This document shows positions 1 through 7,678 of a stretch of 31,838 bases of DNA, one piece after another (positions within the stretch are counted from its first letter, which is position 1; every line of letters begins with the position of its first letter). The translations under genes and the position numbers were made by a program. Origin of the DNA: Bacteroidales bacterium UBA1756 (lineage in GTDB: Bacteria > Bacteroidota > Bacteroidia > Bacteroidales > WCHB1-69). The stretch lies in the NCBI GenBank assembly GCA_002314795.1, contig DCHI01000068.1:1-31838 (forward strand), read 5' to 3'. The notes below the pieces were generated by a model. The model worked only from the letters and a program-made list of their open reading frames with translations, made no database searches and was not told where the DNA came from.

Positions 1-1
1 T

Positions 2-379
2 GCACTTTTTGTTTTGGGGATTATACTTGCAGTGGTTTTTGCTTCTTGTCATAGCGCTGAATTTAAGGAAATTAAGAAAGCTTGTACGGAAGCAGAACAA
101 CAGTTTGACGAAGCTCAAGATTGTGAATCTCTTGGTAAAGCTTTCTTCGAAAGTGTTCAATCTTTGGGCGAAGCTTACCAAAAAATGGAAACATTGGACG
201 AAAAAGAAAAGGCAGAGGCAGAAGAACTCTTCCAAAATCTTGAAAACAAACTCAAAGAACGCGAAGACGTACTTTGCAAAGACTATAATCCGGATGCCGA
301 TGCTGTCGAAGAAGTAATGGACGAAGTCGAGGACTCTTTGGAAGTCGCTGAAAAATCCCTTGACAGCATTGCAAAATAA
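2..379 (+). CDS. Small acidic helical lipoprotein, 5' end outside the window
   Basis: The frame is open to the left edge, so the true start lies upstream; the in-frame TTG at 14 is in the middle of the signal peptide and is unlikely to be the start. The visible part begins with a hydrophobic stretch ending in a lipobox (VFAS followed by Cys, codon at 47-49), so the product should be a lipid-anchored envelope protein. The mature part is about 110 residues, rich in Glu, Lys and Ala, with heptad-like spacing that suggests a helical coiled coil, and it has two further Cys near the N-terminus and one near the C-terminus. I do not recognise a named family. A strong terminator follows 25 nt after the stop, so it is the last gene of its unit. 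Confidence 0.75.
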   Translation, partial: ALFVLGIILAVVFASCHSAEFKEIKKACTEAEQQFDEAQDCESLGKAFFESVQSLGEAYQKMETLDEKEKAEAEELFQNLENKLKEREDVLCKDYNPDADAVEEVMDEVEDSLEVAEKSLDSIAK

Positions 380-404
380 TAACCACATTGTCATTGAAAT
401 ACTC

Positions 405-433
405 AAGGCAGTCGAAAACCGGCTGCCTTTTTT
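405..433 (+). terminator. Rho-independent terminator of the small lipoprotein gene
   Basis: A 10-bp stem (405-414 with 420-429, one T-G pair) closes a 5-nt loop, and the 3' arm runs straight into a T tract. It lies 25 nt after the lipoprotein stop and before the next promoter. Confidence 0.85.
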
Positions 434-442
434 TATGCCTTT

Positions 443-473
443 TTTGGTAAGCAAATAAAAAATAGTATTTTTG
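443..473 (+). promoter_or_regulatory. Bacteroidota-type promoter for the AAA/DUF4143 gene
   Basis: A -33 TTTG (443-446) is separated by exactly 19 nt from a -7 box TATTTTTG (466-473). This matches the Bacteroidota primary sigma consensus TTTG-N19-21-TAnnTTTG. The ATG at 527 is 53 nt downstream. Confidence 0.75.
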
Positions 474-526
474 CAAATCGAAAATCAAATTTTTAATTTG
501 CAAAATATTATTATATAATATTGATT

Positions 527-1696
527 ATGAGTGGTTTAATAACAAGAAATATTGCTTCAGAAGTCCAAAAATACCTGCAATTATTTCCAGCAACAGCAAT
601 TTTGGGTTCGCGTCAATGCGGTAAATCAACGTTGATGAAGATGATTTGCCAAAACGAGGAGCGATTTCTGTTCATAGATTTACAGGATAGACGTGAACGG
701 CAAAAACTTGAAAATGCAGAACTGTTTTTCAAAAATAATGAAAATCGGACCATCTGTTTGGATGAAGTGCAGTTGATGCCAGAACTATTTGATTGCTTGC
801 GAGTGGAAATAGACCGATGCCGAAAGCCGGGCCGTTTCGTGCTTTTAGGTTCCGCGTCTTGCAAACTCTTACAGCACACGTCAGAATCTTTGGCCGGTCG
901 TATAGGAATACTTGACTTGACACCGTTTCTTGTAAATGAAGTCTCTGTAAAAGAGAATTTTAACCTTTTTACATATTGGTTCCGAGGAGGTTATCCTGAT
1001 AGCTACTTGGCAGTCTCCGACGAAACGAGCATTCTGTGGCGCGAAAATTTCCTACGAACTTATATGGAACACGATATTCCTCAGGTAGGTTTCCCTATTG
1101 CCGCACCTAAAATGATGAGACTGCTCTCGCTCTTAGCCCACGAACACGGCGGCAGTTTGAATTCCTCTAAGTTGGGAGCTGCGATGGATATTACCGCGCC
1201 GACACTCAGACACTATGTTGACATTTTGGAACAGACCTACGTTCTACGCATCCTGCCACCCTATTTTCGTAATATCCAAAAACGCTTGGTCAAAGCCCCT
1301 CGGCTGTATGTACGCGACACGGGAATCCTTCATCAAATTTTAGAAATAGATGATTTTAATGCTTTGTTAGGACATCCTATTTTTGGTCTTTCCTGGGAAG
1401 GAATGGTCATTGAAAACGTATGTACCGTCACCCGAAATGCCAAACATAGTTTTTATAGAAGTGCCAACGGAAGTGAAGAATTGGATTTGATTGTAGAATA
1501 TGCTGACAAACTGATTGCCATTGAGTGCAAAGCAAATACAGATCCTAAGCTCACCGAAGGATTTTGGAAAGCAATCGACACATTGCAACCCGATTATACA
1601 TACGTCGTTTGCCCAATTAATGACAACTATTCATTACGTGAAAATGTGGAAGTGGTTGGACTTCAAAATCTTATTGAGTTTCTTTCAAAAAAATAG
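527..1696 (+). CDS. AAA-family ATPase with DUF4143 domain
   Basis: This is a 389-residue protein of the widespread ATPase plus DUF4143 family. Walker A is GSRQCGKST at residues 27-35, Walker B is ICLDE at 76-80, and a sensor-like FVLLGSAS follows at about 104-111. The C-terminal half holds DUF4143, ending in a PD-(D/E)XK-like nuclease signature (ELD at 318-320, ECK at 333-335). The ATG at 527 is preferred over the TTG two codons upstream because the protein then starts in the usual way for the family. It is monocistronic with its own promoter, and its stop abuts the stop of the convergent ABC gene with no spacer. The cellular role of this family is poorly defined; some members are suspected to act in mobile or defence contexts. 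No partner gene is visible here, so I do not assign a function. Confidence 0.9.
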   Translation: MSGLITRNIASEVQKYLQLFPATAILGSRQCGKSTLMKMICQNEERFLFIDLQDRRERQKLENAELFFKNNENRTICLDEVQLMPELFDCLRVEIDRCRKPGRFVLLGSASCKLLQHTSESLAGRIGILDLTPFLVNEVSVKENFNLFTYWFRGGYPDSYLAVSDETSILWRENFLRTYMEHDIPQVGFPIAAPKMMRLLSLLAHEHGGSLNSSKLGAAMDITAPTLRHYVDILEQTYVLRILPPYFRNIQKRLVKAPRLYVRDTGILHQILEIDDFNALLGHPIFGLSWEGMVIENVCTVTRNAKHSFYRSANGSEELDLIVEYADKLIAIECKANTDPKLTEGFWKAIDTLQPDYTYVVCPINDNYSLRENVEVVGLQNLIEFLSKK

Positions 1697-2458
1697 TTAC
1701 TCGCAATAAACGTTGCCGCGCTCGTCCATACGATAGCACGGCGGCAAGTCGAAAGCGTTACGCACATTCGGTTCCGTTAACACATCCTCCGTACTGCCGA
1801 AGGCGAGCAATTCGCCCTGTTTCAGCAGTAACGTTTTATCGGCAAACTGCTTCGCAAACGAGAAGTCGTGAAGTACCACCACCACGGTGACTTTCTGCTC
1901 CCGATTGAGTTCTCTCAGACTTTTCATCACCTCAAACTTGTATGCCACGTCCAAATTGGCCAACGGCTCGTCCAAAAGGAGCAGCGGTGTCTGCTGCGCC
2001 ATCGCACGTGCCACCATCACCCGCTGTACTTCGCCGCCACTCAACTGCGTGAGCTGTCGGTCTTTCAATGGCCACAGCCCATTTTTGTGTAACATTTCCG
2101 TTACCACCGCTACGTCTAACGGTGTGCTGACTTGCCAGCGGGACTGGTGCGGATGCCGGCCCATCATCACGGTGTCAAAAACGGAAAAGTCGAAAACGAC
2201 GTCGGTGCGCTGGGCGACAAAGCCAAGTTGGAGCGCCAACGTGCGAGCAGAAAAAGTGGCAAGTGGCTTTCCGTCAATGACTACGGAGCCCGTGAACGGA
2301 GAATCTAACAGATTGGAAACCGCTTTCAAAAGTGTGGATTTCCCGGAGCCGTTCGGTCCAATGACCGCACAAAAATCTCCTTTTCCCAAATGAAAGGAGA
2401 TGTTCTTCAAGACAGGTTCCTGTTCGTACGAGAAGTTCAAATTAGTAACAGAGAGCAT
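1697..2458 (-). CDS. ABC transporter ATP-binding protein, FecE/BtuD/HmuV type
   Basis: A full-length 253-residue nucleotide-binding subunit with Walker A GPNGSGKST (34-42), Q-loop Q83, signature LSGGE (139-143), Walker B LLLLDE (159-164) and H-loop His197. The VFDTVMMGRHPH segment after the Q-loop is typical of ATPases that power import of ferric siderophores, haem or cobalamin through FecCD/BtuC-type permeases at the inner membrane. No permease or substrate-binding protein is adjacent: upstream lies a repeat array and then a secreted-protein gene, and downstream is a convergent gene ending at the next base. The substrate therefore cannot be named. The 5' flank consists of 12 nt plus the 203-bp heptamer array, and no clear TAnnTTTG box is visible in it. 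Confidence 0.9.
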   Translation of the reverse strand: MLSVTNLNFSYEQEPVLKNISFHLGKGDFCAVIGPNGSGKSTLLKAVSNLLDSPFTGSVVIDGKPLATFSARTLALQLGFVAQRTDVVFDFSVFDTVMMGRHPHQSRWQVSTPLDVAVVTEMLHKNGLWPLKDRQLTQLSGGEVQRVMVARAMAQQTPLLLLDEPLANLDVAYKFEVMKSLRELNREQKVTVVVVLHDFSFAKQFADKTLLLKQGELLAFGSTEDVLTEPNVRNAFDLPPCYRMDERGNVYCE

Positions 2459-2470
2459 CCGGATTATTTT

Positions 2471-2673
<203 letters not shown>

Positions 2674-5151
2674 CTAACGAATCAGCGTGAGTGAACTGTG
2701 GTAATCCAATGCTTTCACGTGGCCTTCGTAATGAAAAACGTAGTAATAGACACCATCGGACAGATTTTCGCCCGTAAAACCGCTCTCCTCGTTATATAAA
2801 ATATCGTCCTTAAGGTAGGTTTGATAATTTTCCTTTTCATAAACCTTCTTTCCCCAACGGTCGTAAATTGTCAGCCGATTCGGAAGATTGGGATTCAGGT
2901 TTTTGATGGCAAAAACATCGTTCTTTCCGTCTCCATTCGGAGTCATAATGTTGGGGAAGACGAGGTCGGCATCCACGTAAGCGTAATGAGAGACGCTTCC
3001 TTCGCAGCCGAAGGAGGAGATAACGCTGAGTGTTACCAAAAATTCGCCCCACGTCCCGTACTGGTGTGCGGTATTATATTCCACTGTCGTCTCGGTGTTC
3101 CCGTCACCGAAATTCCAAGTCCACGTAAACGTTTCGCTGCCGTAACTATGGGAAGCATCCGTCAGATTCAGGAACTGGATTTCGGCATTTTCCGATAGCA
3201 TCACCCGTTCTGGGTTGGCTACAAAATCGGGCTCCGGACGTCCTGTAATCGTTAAATGTAACGTCACGGTGCTGTCACAGCCGAACGCATTCTGCAAATG
3301 CTGAACGAACTCAAAATCACCGACTTGCGCAACAGCATCTCCCGTCAGGTTGAAATGGTGAAGCTGGTACGGTTCATTTTGGCAAATTGTGTCATAAAAA
3401 GGTGTCTCGTCAACGCGCAAGACATTGATAGCCAAAGTGAAGGAACTGTCACATCCCGCAGAACTTACCGTCTGATGGACGAACTCGTGCCAGCCCAACT
3501 CCATCGTGTCCGTCTGCAAGTGAAAGCCGTTTTCATTGTAATTGTTCCCTTGACAGATTTCCACCGTTTCGTGAAGATCATAGACGGGATTAACGGTTAA
3601 ATTCACTGTTTGCGAACTATCGCATCCGTACTGATTCGTAAAAATGTCGAGATATTGATGGGGACCAACCGGCAAGTCGGCGGCGGCAATTTGCAAACCG
3701 TAAGCCGAAAAATCTTCCCCTTCGCAAATCGCGGTGTCATACGTGAAAATTTCGCTGGGTAAGACAACCAGTTCCAACAAAACGATACTATCACAATGAT
3801 TGACAGTTTGATAGGTGGAGTCGAGGAACAACGTCCCCACGGTGGATGTTTGTGCGGTGGAAACGTTGAAACCATATTCGTTATAGGGCTCGCGTTGGCA
3901 AATGGTATCTTGAATGAGAATGGTATAGTCGGGGTTGACCGTTACAGAAAACTCCGCCGTTGCGGGGCATCCGTTGGTGTCAACAATGGTGTATTCGAGC
4001 TGATAAACCGCCGCTGAATCATTGAAAAGGAATGTGTTATTGTTGAAAGTTCCCCCCGTGTAAACGCCGCCTGCCGGCAATCCCGACAATACGGCGCTGG
4101 AGTCATTAAGGCAATGGACGGAACTGCCGTGACTGACAAACGGAACAAAATTTGCGACCGTCACTTGGGCCGTAGCAGTTTGCAAGTTGGCATCCGTAAC
4201 GGTTACGGTGTAGGTTCCGGCGCAAAGTGCGAAAGCGGTGTCGGTGGTCTGACTCGAGTTATCGCTCCAAAGGTAGGTATAGGGAGGCGTTCCGCCATTG
4301 GGAACGGCCACCGCGATAGCATTGCAGGACGGTTCGGGCGGATCTACGCAAACGTCGTTGCAGATGGCGTACGTCGGTGAGGACGGTGACGACTGCCAAA
4401 CCCCGCCATCGGGGACGCGGCGGAAGGAACTGCCAAGGTAACTTTGCGGATTGAGGGAGGAAATGTAGTTCTTGCGTGTGGCGGGAATCTGGTCGTAGGA
4501 TGCGAGCGTGCCGTTAAAACCGCAGTCGTTGGTTGCTGGCGTACAAGGGGAGCACGACATACAGGAATTGGTTTGGCTGCACCAGCTGATGGCGTCCTGC
4601 GGAACGCCGTTCGCGTCATAGAAAGCAAACCAGCCCCCCGCGTTGGGGAACCAAAGTCGGCCGCCTCCGCCACCAAGGCAGTAGCGGGTATCAATCACCA
4701 CTTCCACCACATTACCTCCGTTCTGTACCAATAAGTTGGACGGGACAGCCGCCGCACGGTAACCGCGTACCATACAGAATCCTTGCGGCGGAACGACCGT
4801 TCCTTGAGGCAAGGCAAAGCCACCGCCCCAGTTTCCCGATTGGTACGTATTGTCATAGGCGTTATTCCCTAAAAAATAACACGAAATATCGACCGAGTCG
4901 CATTTGTGCGGATTGTACAACTCAATCCATTCGCCGCCGCCCGTCGTGTGATAATTGCTTCCCACCATAGAACCATCGTAGGAATTAGGGGCAAGCATCA
5001 CTTCGTTAATCAGAATCGTTGGCCCGTTATAAAAGCAGTTTCGACCGATGCAATCCGTATTGTCTGTTGCGGTTACGGAGACAGTAAGCGTCTGCGAAAA
5101 AAGGACAAAAAGGCAGCCACATAGCCCAATTGTCAGAAAGATTTTTTTCAT
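2674..5151 (-). CDS. T9SS type B sorted cell-surface protein with lamin-tail, Ig-like, PKD and CHU_C domains
   Basis: An 825-residue secreted protein. The start is placed at 5151 because the protein then opens with a classical signal peptide (MKKIFLTIG, cleaved near FSQ at 20); the longer frame back to 5232 only translates the leader. In order: a lamin-tail-like domain (about 45-215, with GEWIELYNP), an SprB/Ig-like domain (about 275-335, with PPYTYLWSDN), four roughly 57-residue repeats (408-637, each with a Cys near its start and a later CDS motif), a PKD domain (about 640-725, WNFGDGNT), and a C-terminal gliding-motility-associated CHU_C domain (about 731-825, with TPNGDGKND and YDRWGKKVY). 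The last directs export by the type IX system. Many Cys suggest disulphide-stabilised modules. Probable role is a surface adhesin or matrix protein; the ligand is unknown. It has its own -7 box 47 nt upstream. Confidence 0.9.
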   Translation of the reverse strand: MKKIFLTIGLCGCLFVLFSQTLTVSVTATDNTDCIGRNCFYNGPTILINEVMLAPNSYDGSMVGSNYHTTGGGEWIELYNPHKCDSVDISCYFLGNNAYDNTYQSGNWGGGFALPQGTVVPPQGFCMVRGYRAAAVPSNLLVQNGGNVVEVVIDTRYCLGGGGGRLWFPNAGGWFAFYDANGVPQDAISWCSQTNSCMSCSPCTPATNDCGFNGTLASYDQIPATRKNYISSLNPQSYLGSSFRRVPDGGVWQSSPSSPTYAICNDVCVDPPEPSCNAIAVAVPNGGTPPYTYLWSDNSSQTTDTAFALCAGTYTVTVTDANLQTATAQVTVANFVPFVSHGSSVHCLNDSSAVLSGLPAGGVYTGGTFNNNTFLFNDSAAVYQLEYTIVDTNGCPATAEFSVTVNPDYTILIQDTICQREPYNEYGFNVSTAQTSTVGTLFLDSTYQTVNHCDSIVLLELVVLPSEIFTYDTAICEGEDFSAYGLQIAAADLPVGPHQYLDIFTNQYGCDSSQTVNLTVNPVYDLHETVEICQGNNYNENGFHLQTDTMELGWHEFVHQTVSSAGCDSSFTLAINVLRVDETPFYDTICQNEPYQLHHFNLTGDAVAQVGDFEFVQHLQNAFGCDSTVTLHLTITGRPEPDFVANPERVMLSENAEIQFLNLTDASHSYGSETFTWTWNFGDGNTETTVEYNTAHQYGTWGEFLVTLSVISSFGCEGSVSHYAYVDADLVFPNIMTPNGDGKNDVFAIKNLNPNLPNRLTIYDRWGKKVYEKENYQTYLKDDILYNEESGFTGENLSDGVYYYVFHYEGHVKALDYHSSLTLIR

Positions 5152-5197
5152 AAAAAAAGAATTAAGAACTCCCCTCGCTACCTTATCAACACGGGAG

Positions 5198-5205
5198 CAA
5201 ACGTA
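5198..5205 (-). promoter_or_regulatory. -7 box upstream of the T9SS type B gene
   Basis: On the minus strand this reads TACGTTTG, a match to TAnnTTTG, 46 nt before the ATG at 5151. No convincing -33 TTTG was found at the expected distance. Confidence 0.5.
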
Positions 5206-5253
5206 CAAAAAAAATTTACAATATTTTTGCACATCAGTATAAAAAAAATAGAA

Positions 5254-6222
5254 TTAGAAAAAGAGGGTAAGCATTTCTGTAACAGACACATTGCAGAGAT
5301 ACTCATTCAGGTCAATGGATTCTAACACCGATTGGAGTGCGGTTTCATTGTATTCTTTTCCAATAAAAAAATGTTCAAAATCAGAAATTTCTTTTTTAGA
5401 GAAAAAGTCACCAAAGATTTTTATCGCTACGATACGGCCCTGTTCTACGGAAAGATTCACCTCCACGGTTCCACCGGTCGTGCGTCCCATTTTTGTGAAA
5501 TCGAACTTCGGTGATGTTCCGAAATTCCACTCCCATTTCACGTATTTTTCGTCACGCAGACGCTGTATTTGTTTCAAATCCTCCTCTGAAAATTCGTAGG
5601 CAACCGCATTCTTTTCGCCTTTTACAAAAGCCATCACCACATCAATAAACTCCGTCACCGTCATCGCTTGCGGCAGATGTTCCTGAATATTGGTGACGCG
5701 CTTGCGGACCGATTTTACCGCTTTATCCTTGAATTTCAATGGATTGACTTTTAATGCGGCGGACAAATCCTCCATTTCAGAAGCGAACAGAAGCGTTCCG
5801 TGGTGCAGAATCCGATTCTGATAGACACACTGGGCATTTCCCGAAAACTTTTTTCCGTCAATCATTAAATCGTTGCGTCCTTCGAAGGTTGCTGGAACCC
5901 CCAACGTGTTTAAAACCTGGATGATAGGTTCAGAAAATGTCCGAAAATCGCCAGACCCCTTTGCTCCAATGAAGGTGTAGTTCACGTTGCCGAGGTCGTG
6001 AAAAACGGCACCGCCGCCAGTCATTCGCCGCACCACCTTGATATCGCGCTCACGAACAAAGTCCAAGTTGATTTCTGCAGCCGAATTCTGATATTTCCCA
6101 ACAATGACAGACTGGTCGTTGCGCCACAACATAAACACGTCTTCTGAAAAATTCTTCAGGACGTACTCTTCGGCGGCTAAGTTAAAATAGGGGTCGGTAG
6201 ATGGGTTGTAGATGCAATACAT
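5254..6222 (-). CDS. lplA: Lipoate-protein ligase A
   Basis: A 322-residue enzyme that activates lipoate with ATP and transfers it to a lysine of the E2 or GcvH lipoyl domains in the cytoplasm. The catalytic domain carries RRMTGGGAVFHD (65-76), followed by NVNYTF, and the DGKKFSGNA segment (122-130) with the expected active-site lysine at about 125. The C-terminal portion (about 245-322) fits the accessory domain of two-domain LplA, so length and architecture look complete. It starts 6 nt after the stop of the upstream acyltransferase gene, so the two are almost certainly co-transcribed. No lipoylated enzyme is encoded nearby. Confidence 0.93.
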   Translation of the reverse strand: MYCIYNPSTDPYFNLAAEEYVLKNFSEDVFMLWRNDQSVIVGKYQNSAAEINLDFVRERDIKVVRRMTGGGAVFHDLGNVNYTFIGAKGSGDFRTFSEPIIQVLNTLGVPATFEGRNDLMIDGKKFSGNAQCVYQNRILHHGTLLFASEMEDLSAALKVNPLKFKDKAVKSVRKRVTNIQEHLPQAMTVTEFIDVVMAFVKGEKNAVAYEFSEEDLKQIQRLRDEKYVKWEWNFGTSPKFDFTKMGRTTGGTVEVNLSVEQGRIVAIKIFGDFFSKKEISDFEHFFIGKEYNETALQSVLESIDLNEYLCNVSVTEMLTLFF

Positions 6223-6228
6223 AGAAGA

Positions 6229-7620
6229 CTAACGTGACTCGCCCAAAACGGATTCCAAAATTCGTTCACGAAGTTCCTGCACACGCTTGAAAAGCGAATT
6301 TCCCGTTCTTTGATATTTATGGAAACGACACAAACTCAGGAACTTAATCCACAATCTTTCCCAATAATAGTAGTGAAGTAGGAAGAGGAATGACGCCACG
6401 ATGTACAAGACGGCAAATAGCCAAGTGGTGAGGCAGCCCACAAGAACGAACAAAAAAATGTAGCAGATGGGGAACGTAATGATAGCGCCCACGCAGAAAT
6501 TGATGGAGGAACTGAAGAACCGGTCTTTCAATTTTCTTTTTATCAGTTCGCACGCGCGGAAGGGAATGAAATTGTTGACCAATCCAAAAAGAAATCCAGG
6601 GAAGCCGAGCAAAAGAACGAGTGCACGCATAATGACACCGGAAATCGGGACGGGACTTTCAAATTCCCAGTCGCGCAGACGCAGTTTTTCAAGTCCTTCA
6701 CGGTATTCGGCAGCATCGGACATCAACTGTTCAAAACGTTCCGGTTCCTGCTCCTTGATGGTATCAACAATGCCAACTAACTCTTTATCAGACAAAAGGG
6801 AAGAATAGGGGCGTTCGTCGTCCCATTCGGGTGTTGTTTCATAATCCACAAAATGGCGAGCGACATTCGTGCCACGGCAAACCGTAAAAATCATATCGTA
6901 CTGCGGATAATGCTCGTGGTCCGTAACATCAATGCCCATAGAACGGACGGCCTCACGCGCCTTCTGGTTCATTGCGACGTAGGCAGCATTGGGCTCGGTT
7001 TTGAACTGTTCGTAAAATTCGTCAATAGCAAATGGTTCTCCGATGACAACCACCTGTTTCGCACCCATACTGAAGTACTCCGTATAGTAAATATACATCG
7101 GCAGGATTTTGAAATCAAGCGTGAAATCCGACATTTCAGCGGCACGAAAAGCGACACGGGGAAAACCTTTTTTAAAAGTAGCGAAAAACTTTCCCGGCTG
7201 GTGCCCCGCTTCAGGAAACATTGCCAATGTTCCTCCTTCATTCAAAATGCGAGCAGCCAAATCAAATGTTTCCAAGTTGCTTTTCACATCGTCCCGGTCT
7301 CCGTCGCGCGTACGGAAAGTGGGAAGAATCTTTAAGAACCGCAACAACTTGGCTATAAAATCACTTTTTTTGAAAATGTCACCTCGCGCAATGTAAACCG
7401 GTTGACGCTTGTCTTTGTATAAATAAAGCATTGCCAACGGATCCATTACCGCATTCTGATGGTTGGAAATTACAAAAACCGGATATCCTTTCGGCGGAAC
7501 GTTCTCATATCCAATAACCTGTATATCCTTGTAATAGATTTTGTTATGCACCCAACGGAAGTAATGATTCCATACGTGATACAAGCGGTCAAAATCATTG
7601 ATATGTTCAAAACTAATCAT
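6229..7620 (-). CDS. Membrane glycerophosphate-type acyltransferase (PlsC superfamily, Sct1/Gat-like)
   Basis: A 463-residue protein. The N-terminal half is a PlsC-superfamily acyltransferase domain with NHQNAVMD at 53-60 (five residues between His54 and Asp60, the HX5D spacing seen in Bacteroidota members and in yeast Sct1-type glycerol-3-phosphate acyltransferases, rather than the usual HX4D), a TFRTRDGDRD block near 101-110, and FPEAGHQPG at 135-143. The C-terminal half contains several hydrophobic segments (about 325-345 and 370-420), so the enzyme should sit in the inner membrane and act in phospholipid synthesis, acylating glycerol-3-phosphate or a lysophospholipid. The exact acceptor cannot be told from sequence. 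It leads the unit with lplA and has a -7 box 25 nt before its ATG. Confidence 0.85.
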   Translation of the reverse strand: MISFEHINDFDRLYHVWNHYFRWVHNKIYYKDIQVIGYENVPPKGYPVFVISNHQNAVMDPLAMLYLYKDKRQPVYIARGDIFKKSDFIAKLLRFLKILPTFRTRDGDRDDVKSNLETFDLAARILNEGGTLAMFPEAGHQPGKFFATFKKGFPRVAFRAAEMSDFTLDFKILPMYIYYTEYFSMGAKQVVVIGEPFAIDEFYEQFKTEPNAAYVAMNQKAREAVRSMGIDVTDHEHYPQYDMIFTVCRGTNVARHFVDYETTPEWDDERPYSSLLSDKELVGIVDTIKEQEPERFEQLMSDAAEYREGLEKLRLRDWEFESPVPISGVIMRALVLLLGFPGFLFGLVNNFIPFRACELIKRKLKDRFFSSSINFCVGAIITFPICYIFLFVLVGCLTTWLFAVLYIVASFLFLLHYYYWERLWIKFLSLCRFHKYQRTGNSLFKRVQELRERILESVLGESR

Positions 7621-7645
7621 CGAAACCTACGATTTTTTGCGGGCG

Positions 7646-7653
7646 CAAAGGTA
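7646..7653 (-). promoter_or_regulatory. -7 box upstream of the acyltransferase-lplA unit
   Basis: On the minus strand this reads TACCTTTG, matching TAnnTTTG, 25 nt before the start codon at 7620 and between the acyltransferase start and the DPP11 stop. No clear -33 element is visible. Confidence 0.55.
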
Positions 7654-7678
7654 GAAAAAAAAGTAAAAACATTTACTA

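Noticed and set aside
1887..2393. Plus-strand open frame of 168 codons
   Set aside because: Antisense of the ABC ATPase, which carries every expected motif.
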